From NCBI RefSeq assembly GCF_001592045.1, contig NZ_BCWB01000034.1, forward strand, positions 49,353 through 113,352: a DNA stretch of 64,000 nt, written 5' to 3'. Below are positions 57,610 through 64,000 of the stretch, one piece after another; position 1 is the first letter of the stretch; each line of letters begins with the position of its first letter. A model generated the notes under the pieces. The model had not been told where the DNA came from. It made no database searches and saw only the letters and a list, made by a program, of their open reading frames with translations. This DNA comes from Thermobifida fusca NBRC 14071 = JCM 3263 (GTDB lineage: Bacteria > Actinomycetota > Actinomycetes > Streptosporangiales > Streptosporangiaceae). The position numbers and the translations under genes were made by a program.

Positions 57610-58242
57610 TCACCCCAGTGAGAGCTGCTGGAGGAGTGCGGCAAGCCCGGCAGCCCCGGTGTAGTGGTGCACACGGATCCCCAATGCCGCGGCGGCACGG
57701 ATATTCGCCTCCCGGTCGTCAATGAAGAGGGTCTCGTGCGGGTCGGCGCCAAGCTCGCGCAGCACATGTTCATACACCCGGGAATCGGGTTTGCATAATC
57801 CGATCTCACAACTGAAAAACAGCGCGTCAAAGCCGCACAGCAGCGGGGAGAAACGCAGCGGAGCGGCGAGGTCGTGCGGGGCGTTGGACAGTAACGCCAC
57901 CCGGAGCGGACTGGCGGTGAGCCGAGCGGCCAGTGCAGCGGCCTCAGGTTCGGGCACCAGCCAGCCGCCCATGTCGGTGGCCCACAGCTCCTGCCGGACC
58001 GCGGGATCCCACGAGATGTTGAGCCGGGCGCCAACCCGGTCCCAGTACTCCCGAGAGTCGAGTCCGGCATCGTAGGCGCGCCGCTCATGCCAGTAGGCGT
58101 CCCAGAACTGTTCGGCGGGCACGCCGCTCAGCGCTACCAACCGGAAACGGGACTCAGGCGGCGGCACCGAGAGGACTTCGCCGTAGTCGAAGACCACCGT
58201 GGTGATGGGGGAGGGGGAGTCCTGGAGTGGGCGAGAGGTCAC
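57610..58242 (-). CDS. HAD superfamily hydrolase
   Basis: 210 residues from GTG 58242 with GGAGGAG upstream. HAD motifs: I VVFDYGEVL (nucleophile Asp19), II LLSNAP, III KPDSR, IV FIDDREANI. The second aspartate of the usual DxD is replaced by Gly (DYG), as in epoxide-hydrolase N-terminal-like and some YihX-type HADs, so phosphatase activity may be altered. Substrate unknown. Confidence 0.85.
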   Translation of the reverse strand: MTSRPLQDSPSPITTVVFDYGEVLSVPPPESRFRLVALSGVPAEQFWDAYWHERRAYDAGLDSREYWDRVGARLNISWDPAVRQELWATDMGGWLVPEPEAAALAARLTASPLRVALLSNAPHDLAAPLRFSPLLCGFDALFFSCEIGLCKPDSRVYEHVLRELGADPHETLFIDDREANIRAAAALGIRVHHYTGAAGLAALLQQLSLG

Positions 58243-58311
58243 CGCGTCTCCTCCACGATTCGCTGGGGGACGGCAGACCCTTCGACCCTATCCGTTCCCG
58301 GACATCGGAAG

Positions 58312-58335
58312 CGGGCCGCTCCGAGGAGCGGCCCG
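58312..58335 (-). terminator. Terminator of the PEBP gene
   Basis: CGGGCCGCTC (58312-58321), loop CGAG, GAGCGGCCCG (58326-58335): perfect 10-base stem, 14 bases past the stop on the minus strand. Confidence 0.75.
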
Positions 58336-58348
58336 AGCCCTTTCCCGG

Positions 58349-58885
58349 TTAGGGCACCTCGTAGGTGGGCACGATCATGCCTCGCGCCAAGGTGTGGAAG
58401 AACAGGTTGAAGCCGAGCACCGCTGGAGTGGTGGAATCGTCGAGACCGAGGCTTTCTACGTCCACGGCGTGCACGACGAAGAAGTAGCGGTGGGGGCCGT
58501 GCCCCGAGGGCGGGGCCGCGCCCACGTATCCCTTGGTTCCGGCGTCGTTGCGGAGCATGACCGCGCCCGGGGGCAGGCCCTTGCCGCCTTCAGCGCCCGC
58601 CCCGGCGGCAAGCTCGGTGACCCCGGCGGGGATGTCGCATACGGCCCAGTGCCAGAATCCGCTGGCCGTGGGCGCGTCGGGGTCGAAGCACGTTACCGCG
58701 AAGCTCCGCGTCCCCTCCGGGAACCCGCTCCACGCCAAGTGGGGGGAGACGTCCTCGCCGCCGGCCCCCATCACCCCGCTGACCTGAGGTTGAGGCAGAG
58801 GCTGGCCGTCGGAGATGTCCTTGCTGGTGACGGTGAAGGTGGGAACCTGCGGCAGGAAGTCGTACGGAGACGGCGGTCGAGCCAT
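58349..58885 (-). CDS. PEBP family (YbhB/YbcL, Raf kinase inhibitor-like) protein
   Basis: 178 residues from ATG 58885 with GGGAGG. PEBP signature [19 protein letters not shown] (about 68-86) and [13 protein letters not shown] near 130. Cytoplasmic, beta-rich, with a small anion-binding pocket. Bacterial roles are not well established. Confidence 0.88.
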   Translation of the reverse strand: MARPPSPYDFLPQVPTFTVTSKDISDGQPLPQPQVSGVMGAGGEDVSPHLAWSGFPEGTRSFAVTCFDPDAPTASGFWHWAVCDIPAGVTELAAGAGAEGGKGLPPGAVMLRNDAGTKGYVGAAPPSGHGPHRYFFVVHAVDVESLGLDDSTTPAVLGFNLFFHTLARGMIVPTYEVP

Positions 58886-59301
58886 GAAGAACCTCCCGAA
58901 CAGTCGTTCTGCGGGCGTCTGCCCCTCTACCCAGGCCAGTATGGTCGGACCGCACGCGGTCGTCCGGGTTTCCCGCGCGTCTTGCCGTGCAGTCCGCGGA
59001 AAACCGGGGCTGGGAGAGCGCTGCCGTCCCCCGAGGAGCGTTGATCACAGCAGCAGGCACTGCCGTGACCAGGGACAACGCTCCCGCCTCGCAGGGGAAG
59101 TGAAATAGATCACTTTTAGGGGTGTGGTTTCGGTCAAAGGAGGCCAGCTACCGGGGCAGCCGTGTGCGTGGGAACCGGGGCCCTTGCCGAGACCGGGACC
59201 AGGGCTGCCCGGAGGACGGACGGGGTTGCCGGGGAGTGCTCAGAAGAACCGGAAAAGGGCTGGTCGCCCCGGACAACCCAGGAGAAAGCCGGGAAAACAT
59301 A
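58886..59301. other. Intergenic region, no gene seen
   Basis: Between the PEBP gene and the tRNA cluster. It contains the GTGA-N6-TCAC element at 59098-59115. The rest shows no gene or RNA I can recognise. Confidence 0.45.
59098..59115. promoter_or_regulatory. CRP/FNR-type palindrome
   Basis: AAGTGA-AATAGA-TCACTT is a perfect inverted repeat with the GTGA-N6-TCAC core of CRP/FNR-family operators. It lies about 210 bases upstream of the PEBP gene and downstream of the tRNA cluster. Confidence 0.4.
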
Positions 59302-59333
59302 ATCGGCCCGCTTTCCGTCAAAAGCAGGCCGAT
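59302..59333 (-). terminator. Terminator of the Gly-Cys-Val tRNA cluster
   Basis: ATCGGCC (59302-59308) pairs with GGCCGAT (59327-59333), and GCTTT/AAAGC extend the stem. On the minus strand it follows the last tRNA by 13 bases and is followed by a T-rich stretch. Confidence 0.65.
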
Positions 59334-59346
59334 CATCCAGAGTCAC

Positions 59347-59421
59347 TGGTGGGCGATACTGGGATCGAACCAGTGACCTCTACCGTGTCAAGGTAGCGCT
59401 CTTCCACTGAGCTAATCGCCC
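59347..59421 (-). tRNA. tRNA-Val (GAC)
   Basis: Full cloverleaf on the minus strand: acceptor GGGCGAT/ATCGCCC, anticodon stem CTACC/GGTAG with loop TTGACAC (anticodon GAC), T arm with GGTTCGATCCC. The 3' CCA is encoded (59347-59349). Almost identical to 61793-61867. Confidence 0.96.
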
Positions 59422-59438
59422 CGGTACCCGGGAATCAG

Positions 59439-59509
59439 AGGTGGAGACGGGATTTGAACCCGTGTGGACGGCTTTGCAGGCCGCTGCCTCGCCTCTCGGC
59501 CACTCCACC
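59439..59509 (-). tRNA. tRNA-Cys (GCA)
   Basis: Acceptor GGTGGAG/CTCCACC, anticodon GCA in loop CTGCAAA, discriminator U as expected for tRNA-Cys. CCA is not encoded. 17 bases upstream of tRNA-Val in the direction of transcription. Confidence 0.96.
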
Positions 59510-59549
59510 GGATGAAAAGACGGTGGGGAAACCCGCACCGTCAAATCCG

Positions 59550-59622
59550 AGCGGACGACGGGATTCGAACCCGCGACCCTCACCTTGGCAAGGTGATGCT
59601 CTACCAACTGAGCCACGTCCGC
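59550..59622 (-). tRNA. tRNA-Gly (GCC), copy 1
   Basis: Acceptor GCGGACG/CGTCCGC, anticodon GCC in loop TTGCCAA, discriminator U, no encoded CCA. First gene of the cluster Gly-Cys-Val. Identical in its body to the copies at 61894 and 62004. Confidence 0.97.
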
Positions 59623-59787
59623 ATGCCGTTTGATGCCGGGCCTCTGCTCAGCCCTGACATCCACGTGCACTAAGAACTGTAGCGGAATCTCGCGGGACAG
59701 CAAATCGAATACGTCTCGGATGTCTCCGCCAGGCCCTTCGGTTACCGGACCCAGCGGCCATCAGCGGGGAAGGGATATAAGGGAGAC

Positions 59788-61005
59788 GTGCAACGTCACA
59801 GTGACCTCCCGACAGCCCGGAAGACCCCGCGGTCCGGCCTGCCCTGGCCAGACGCCCGGGAAGCCGCTCGACGTCTGGGCCGGCGCTGCGGTCCCGGCCA
59901 ACTCCGCTGGGAGACGCTGACGGAGGCGTTGGGCGGAGTACTCGCGGACGAACTCCAGGCTCGGATCGCTGCTCCCCCCTACGACGCGGCCGCGATGGAC
60001 GGCTACGCGGTCTGCGGCCCTGGACCGTGGACCCTGCACGGCCGGGTACTGGCTGGCCAGGAGCACGACTTGGTGCTCTCCCCCGGGCAGGCGGTGGAGG
60101 TCGCGACCGGGGCCCGCGTGCCGGAGGGAACCACCGCGGTACTTCCCTACGAGCACGCCCGGCGCAACGCGGATGTGCTCGCCGGCGATATCGCGCCTGG
60201 ACGCCACGTGCGGCGCCGCGGTGAGGAAACCCCCGAAGGGGCGGTTGTGCTTCCCGCTGGCACCGTCATCACCCCTGCCGTGCTCGGCTTGGCGGCGAGC
60301 CTGGCCCACGACCGGCTCCCTGTCTACCGGCCTCGCGTGCGTGCCGTGGTCAGCGGCGACGAGCTCGTAGACGAGGGGGTGCCCAGCCCTGGGGCGGTGC
60401 GCGACGCTATCGGACCGATGTTGCCCGGACTCGTGGCCGCGGGCGGAGGTGTGCTCACCACGCTCCACCGCATCCCCGACGGACTCGACGCGCTGACGGC
60501 CCAGTTGGCCGCGGAGGGAGACGAGTCGGTCCTCGTCGTGTGCGGCGCTTCCTCGGTGGGGCCCGCGGACTATTTGCGGGGCGCGCTCGTGGAGCTGGGC
60601 GCCGAGGTCCTCGTGGACGGCGTGCACTGCCGCCCCGGGCATCCGCAGTTGCTCGCCCAGCTCGCTGGAGGACGTCACTCGCGCCGGGTGGTGGTGGGAC
60701 TGCCCGGCAATCCGGGGGCGGCCCTCGCCGCCTCCCTGACCTTGCTGCTCCCCCTGCTTTGCGCCATGACGGGCCGCGCGGAGACAGCGCCGGGGCGGAT
60801 CACCCGGTGCCGCCTCGACGGCGAGGTCACCGTCCATGAGCACGACACGCGCCTGGTCGCGGTAGAGGTCCTCGCGGACCGTGCCCGCCCGGTAGGGCAC
60901 GACCGGCCAGCATCGCTGCGCGGTGCCGCTGCGGCTGACGCTGTGGCAGTGGTCCCGCCCCGCTGGGCCGGGGACGACGTCGAACTGCTCTGGCTGCCGG
61001 TCTGA
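59788..61005 (+). CDS. moeA: MoeA family molybdopterin molybdotransferase
   Basis: 405 residues from GTG 59788 (AAGGGAG, only two to three bases before, so spacing is tight). PPYDAAAMDGYAV is the MoeA signature; ATGARVPEGTTAVLPYEH, SSVGPADYLRGAL and VVVGLPGNPGAALAAS complete the MogA-like domain. It inserts molybdate into adenylylated molybdopterin. The usual GGxSxGxxD reads CGASSVGPADY, still compatible. No other molybdenum cofactor genes are near, and it sits alone between two tRNA clusters. Confidence 0.88.
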   Translation: MQRHSDLPTARKTPRSGLPWPDAREAARRLGRRCGPGQLRWETLTEALGGVLADELQARIAAPPYDAAAMDGYAVCGPGPWTLHGRVLAGQEHDLVLSPGQAVEVATGARVPEGTTAVLPYEHARRNADVLAGDIAPGRHVRRRGEETPEGAVVLPAGTVITPAVLGLAASLAHDRLPVYRPRVRAVVSGDELVDEGVPSPGAVRDAIGPMLPGLVAAGGGVLTTLHRIPDGLDALTAQLAAEGDESVLVVCGASSVGPADYLRGALVELGAEVLVDGVHCRPGHPQLLAQLAGGRHSRRVVVGLPGNPGAALAASLTLLLPLLCAMTGRAETAPGRITRCRLDGEVTVHEHDTRLVAVEVLADRARPVGHDRPASLRGAAAADAVAVVPPRWAGDDVELLWLPV

Positions 61006-61020
61006 ACGTCTCCTGGACTG

Positions 61021-61533
61021 CTACGCCTGGGCGTTGCGGAGCCCGGTGACGATCCGCACCGCTTCGGCGATGAGGTCCTCAGGGGAAGCGGACACGTCGA
61101 GGACGGCACCTGCCTCATCGGGGGCAAGCGGCTCCAATGTGGCGAACTGGGAGTCCAGGAGTTGGGGCGGCATGAAGTGGCTACGCCGCTCCCGGATCCG
61201 CTTCCCGATCAGTTCAGCCGAGCCGTGCAAGTGGAGGAAGAACACGCCGGGAGCGCTGCGCCGCAGAAGGTCCCGGTAGGAGCGGCGGAGCGCCGAACAC
61301 GTCACGACCGAGGAAGTCCCTTCCCGCTCCCGTTCGCTGATCCACGCTGCCAGCGCCTGGAGCCAGGGGAGCCGGTCCTCGTCGGTCAGCGGAATGCCGC
61401 GCGCCATCTTGGCGATGTTGGCTTCGGGATGGAAGTCGTCGGCGTCGGCGAACGGGAGTCCCAACTCCTGGGCGACCCCTCGGGCCACCGTGGTCTTGCC
61501 GCTCCCCGAGACGCCCATGAAGACATAGTGCAT
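61021..61533 (-). CDS. Gluconokinase
   Basis: 170 residues from ATG 61533 with GGGAG upstream; the longer upstream frame is not supported. P-loop GVSGSGKTT (7-15), ADADDFHPEANIAKMARGIPLTDEDRLPWL is the family signature, then VVTCSALRRSYRD and HFMPPQLLDSQFATLE. Makes 6-phosphogluconate from gluconate with ATP. It converges with moeA. Confidence 0.93.
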   Translation of the reverse strand: MHYVFMGVSGSGKTTVARGVAQELGLPFADADDFHPEANIAKMARGIPLTDEDRLPWLQALAAWISEREREGTSSVVTCSALRRSYRDLLRRSAPGVFFLHLHGSAELIGKRIRERRSHFMPPQLLDSQFATLEPLAPDEAGAVLDVSASPEDLIAEAVRIVTGLRNAQA

Positions 61534-61747
61534 GCCTGCTCCCTTGCTCGACGGCGGCGCGGACACCCACCCGCACCGGCGCGGTTCCGCAGGTTTGCAT
61601 AGGGGCCGCTGGTGTGCAAGACGCGCAGTTCGGGAGCAAGGGGGCGAGAGGCGCAAGCGGGTGAGGGGCCGGTGTGCTGCCGCGGTGTGCCGGTCCATGC
61701 CTGGGCCGTTACGGTCCAGGCCCCGCGCCTCCAGTAGGGCGGGCACG

Positions 61748-61781
61748 AAAAAAGCTCCCTTGCGGAGAGTAAGGGAGCTTT
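61748..61781 (-). terminator. Rho-independent terminator of the Gly-Gly-Val tRNA cluster
   Basis: Stem AAAGCTCCCTT (61751-61761) with AAGGGAGCTTT (61771-61781) and, on the minus strand, a run of six T. It lies 12 bases past the tRNA-Val. One of the few terminators in the window with a classical T-tract. Confidence 0.9.
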
Positions 61782-61792
61782 CTGAGCTGTGC

Positions 61793-61867
61793 TGGTGGGC
61801 GATACTGGGATTGAACCAGTGACCTCTACCGTGTCAAGGTAGCGCTCTCCCACTGAGCTAATCGCCC
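61793..61867 (-). tRNA. tRNA-Val (GAC), second copy
   Basis: Acceptor GGGCGAT/ATCGCCC, anticodon GAC, 3' CCA encoded (61793-61795). It differs from the first copy at one D-loop position and one T-loop position. Confidence 0.96.
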
Positions 61868-61893
61868 GAGATCAGGATGCGATCTCTACCGCG

Positions 61894-61966
61894 AGCGGAC
61901 GACGGGATTCGAACCCGCGACCCTCACCTTGGCAAGGTGATGCTCTACCAACTGAGCCACGTCCGC
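61894..61966 (-). tRNA. tRNA-Gly (GCC), copy 2
   Basis: Same body as copy 1: acceptor GCGGACG/CGTCCGC, anticodon GCC, no encoded CCA. Confidence 0.97.
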
Positions 61967-62003
61967 GTGGTGCATAAAGCGCCACAGGTGATGTGATGCT
62001 TCG

Positions 62004-62076
62004 AGCGGACGACGGGATTCGAACCCGCGACCCTCACCTTGGCAAGGTGATGCTCTACCAACTGAGCCACGTCCGC
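62004..62076 (-). tRNA. tRNA-Gly (GCC), copy 3
   Basis: Same body as copies 1 and 2; 37 bases from copy 2. First gene of the cluster Gly-Gly-Val. Confidence 0.97.
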
Positions 62077-62222
62077 GCGGCAGAGACGGTTCCCTGAGGG
62101 GGTGTCTCTTGCTGCGTTAAGAACTTTAGCGGATTCCAGCGGTCCTACAAACTCGAACCGAGGAAATCAGCGGGGAGTAGCCGTTCGGCCGGTGCCGGGA
62201 GGCCGCCGACCGAACGGGCGGT

Positions 62223-62654
62223 TCAGCGTTCGGTTGGTGCAGGCGTCAGCGGGATGTCCGGTCGAGGCGGAGCGGAGAGGTACTGGCCGACCCGCTGGAT
62301 CACCATGTTCATTTCGTAAGCGACCATGCCGACGTCGCATTCAGCATCGGCGAGAACAGCCATGCACGCCCCCTCGCCTGCTGCGGCGACGAAGAGGAAC
62401 GCCTTGTCCATCTCGATGATGCTCTGCCGCACGTTCCCGGAGTGGAAACGGCGGCTCGCTCCTCCGGCCAGGCTGTGCAACCCAGAGGCGATGGCGGCTA
62501 GCTGCTCGGCGTCAGCGCGGTCGAGTTGGCTCGACGAGGCCATCAGCAGACCGTCGGTGGACAGCACAATTGCGTGGTGCGTGCCCTCCGCGCGGGTGAG
62601 GAGGTCGTCGAGCAACCAGCTCAGTTCGCCAGAGGCGGTGCTCCGTGAGGTCAT
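62223..62654 (-). CDS. Roadblock/LC7 domain protein
   Basis: 143 residues from ATG 62654 (AAGAGAG upstream). The roadblock fold covers most of the protein (LSWLLDDLLTRAEGTHHAIVLSTDGLLMASSSQLDRADAEQLAAIASGLHSLAGGASRRF). In actinobacteria such proteins usually belong to four-gene conservons (sensor kinase, roadblock, DUF742, Ras-like GTPase), where they act on the GTPase. Here it stands alone, with no GTPase or kinase next to it. Confidence 0.88.
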   Translation of the reverse strand: MTSRSTASGELSWLLDDLLTRAEGTHHAIVLSTDGLLMASSSQLDRADAEQLAAIASGLHSLAGGASRRFHSGNVRQSIIEMDKAFLFVAAAGEGACMAVLADAECDVGMVAYEMNMVIQRVGQYLSAPPRPDIPLTPAPTER

Positions 62655-62973
62655 GGCTCTCTTGATCTGTGTTGTCGTGGGAATGGAACGGATCGCAGCC
62701 GGAGGAGTCCGGCGGTCACTGGCTGCAAGCGGCCAATGGTCTTACGAGCGTTGCCCAGATGATAGCCATTTGTGATGTGTTTGGGGATTCCCTGCGACCA
62801 GCACGGTCCAAAAGGGGAAAGGAGGGCCGAAACACCCGCATTGCCTCGCTACGGTACTCCCGTACACGCGCTCCCGGGCCACGTCGGCCGGAGTCGGTCA
62901 CGCCTCTTGACGAGAGCGCGGGATGCGGTCCGGGCCGAGCGAGCCATGAGACACGAGGGATGGGAGAACGGGC
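62655..62973. other. Divergent intergenic region
   Basis: About 320 bases between the roadblock and aminotransferase genes, presumably with both promoters. No repeat, RNA or gene was recognised. Confidence 0.4.
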
Positions 62974-63816
62974 ATGAAAATCTGGATCTCCGGAGCCGGG
63001 TACGGCTCCGGCCGCGTAGTGGACGCACGTGAAGCACGGCTGCCAGCCCTCGACCATGGCATCACGGTCGGCGACGGGGTCTTTGAGACGGTTAAGGCCG
63101 TGGGCGGCCAAGCATTCGCGCTCACCCGGCACCTGCAGCGCCTCGCCCGGTCCGCGCGCGGCCTGGGACTGGGGGAACTCGACCTCGATCACCTCCGCGA
63201 CGGGGTGCACCAGGCCTTGGCCGCCAACCCGGACACCGATCCCGGACGGGTCCGCATCACTGTGACGGCGGGACTGGGACCGCTGGGCTCGGAGCGGACC
63301 GGAGGGGAACTGACCGCCATGGTGGCGGTGGGGCCGTTCGCGCAGCCCGCACCCACGACCGACGTGGTGGTCGTGCCGTGGACTCGCAACGAGAACGGCG
63401 CGCTGAGCGGCCTGAAGACGACGTCGTATGCCGAGAACGTGCGCGCACTCGCCTATGCGCGCCAGCGCGGGGCCGGGGAGGCGATCTTCGCCAACACTGT
63501 GGGCAACCTGTGCGAAGGCACGGGAAGCAACATCTTCGTCGTCCTCGACGGGCGGCTGGTCACTCCTCCGCTGTCGGCGGGGCCCTTGGCGGGGATCACC
63601 CGGGAACTGGTCCTCGAATGGGTGGGCGGTGCGGAAGAAGACATCCCCATGGCGGCGCTCTCCCGGGTCAGCGAGGCGTTTCTGACCTCCACCGGGCGCG
63701 ACGTGCAGCCGATCCGCGCGATCGACGACCGGGTGCTCCCGGCGGCCCCGGGGCCGGTGACCGCGGAAGCCATGAAGGTGTTCGCGGAGCGGAGCGCAGC
63801 CGAGATCGACCCCTGA
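62974..63816 (+). CDS. Class IV PLP aminotransferase (aminodeoxychorismate lyase-like)
   Basis: 280 residues from ATG 62974 with GGGAG upstream. The PLP lysine is Lys148 in GLKTTSYAENV; DHGITVGDGVFETV and GNLCEGTGSNIFVV are fold-type IV motifs, and ITRELVLEW follows. The size and motifs fit 4-amino-4-deoxychorismate lyase (PabC, folate synthesis) or D-amino-acid aminotransferase; I prefer the first but cannot exclude the second. No pabA or pabB nearby. Confidence 0.85.
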   Translation: MKIWISGAGYGSGRVVDAREARLPALDHGITVGDGVFETVKAVGGQAFALTRHLQRLARSARGLGLGELDLDHLRDGVHQALAANPDTDPGRVRITVTAGLGPLGSERTGGELTAMVAVGPFAQPAPTTDVVVVPWTRNENGALSGLKTTSYAENVRALAYARQRGAGEAIFANTVGNLCEGTGSNIFVVLDGRLVTPPLSAGPLAGITRELVLEWVGGAEEDIPMAALSRVSEAFLTSTGRDVQPIRAIDDRVLPAAPGPVTAEAMKVFAERSAAEIDP

Positions 63817-63825
63817 GAAGGAAAC

Positions 63826-63865
63826 GGGCACAGAGAATCCGGGAGTCCCGGTACTCTCTGTGCCC
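63826..63865 (+). terminator. Terminator after the aminotransferase gene
   Basis: GGGCACAGAGA (63826-63836) pairs with TCTCTGTGCCC (63855-63865); an inner stem CCGGG-AGT-CCCGG (63839-63851) extends it. Confidence 0.8.
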
Positions 63866-64000
63866 TACCGCATAGTGGCGGTGTGGTTTAGTGAGTGGGT
63901 GGCAGGGGTAATCCCCTGTCGGGAACTTTTCGGATATCCCCGGTCATTGGGCGCGCGAGGGGTCGAGGCGCCCAGACCGGGGCACGCCACCTGCGGGTCT
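63866..64000. other. End of the window, no gene seen
   Basis: 135 bases with a second hairpin, CAGGGG-TAAT-CCCCTG (63903-63918). It could be the terminator of a gene beyond the window, but no coding frame is clear. Confidence 0.35.

Noticed and set aside
1..64000. CRISPR arrays, insertion sequences or prophage genes
   Set aside because: No regularly spaced repeats, no transposase or integrase motifs, and no phage structural genes were seen on either strand.

Overview
The window reads as one contiguous stretch of a high-GC actinobacterial chromosome. I think it is Thermobifida fusca or a very close relative. The signs are the codon use, the frequent GTG starts, the many actinobacteria-only families (DUF3145, DUF5998, DUF5709, DUF7455, DUF1707), a B12-dependent ribonucleotide reductase beside lexA and nrdR, and a secreted GH81 beta-1,3-glucanase. 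The key acidic residues of that glucanase sit exactly where I recall them in T. fusca Lam81A, once a 35-residue signal peptide is removed. No phage, insertion sequence or CRISPR array was seen.

Layout. 1-6.6 kb: the end of an unknown gene, a MurI-type racemase, a three-gene operon resembling tmsABC (10-methyl-branched fatty acid synthesis), then a convergent acyl-CoA ligase with a clear palindromic operator, and a lipoprotein. 7.3-12.3 kb: leuS followed by three exported or membrane-anchored proteins, at least two of which are clear paralogues. 12.4-17.7 kb: lexA diverging from a LysM cell-division-suppressor-type gene with two SOS boxes between them, then nrdR-nrdJ behind a pair of NrdR boxes. 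17.8-25.8 kb: two coupled SPFH/band 7 membrane proteins, a small membrane protein, rnhB, a membrane-anchored double AAA+ ATPase and a sugar nucleotidyltransferase. 25.9-34.3 kb: a large unknown protein, a small three-helix protein, a PAS-PAS-GAF-PP2C phosphatase, the principal sigma factor and a helical-repeat protein. 34.3-41.9 kb: yaaA, a zinc-ribbon protein, and the second type IIA topoisomerase pair (parE and parC), with a TPR protein and a beta-carbonic anhydrase between them. 42.1-51.6 kb: the GH81 glucanase, a PfkB kinase, a GNAT/acyl-CoA-synthetase fusion, DUF5998, a phosphodiesterase and an MBL hydrolase. 51.6-58.9 kb: DUF5709, then a three-gene unit (ECF sigma factor, small beta-rich protein, TPR-CHAT protease), DUF3145, two DUF1707 membrane proteins, a HAD hydrolase and a PEBP protein. 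59.3-64 kb: two tRNA clusters (Gly-Cys-Val and Gly-Gly-Val) flanking moeA and gluconokinase, a roadblock protein and a class-IV aminotransferase.

Most of the window is housekeeping: translation, DNA-damage control, dNTP supply, transcription and topology. The strongest candidate for an undescribed system is the ECF sigma / small protein / TPR-CHAT unit at 52.1-55.7 kb. Its parts match the protease-sensor-sigma part of type III-E CRISPR loci (Csx29-Csx30-RpoE), but no CRISPR parts are present. Other points worth attention are the coupled SPFH pair, the membrane-tethered double AAA+ protein, the third gene of the tms-like operon, and inverted repeats that look like operators in front of the glucanase, the acyl-CoA ligase and the PP2C phosphatase.
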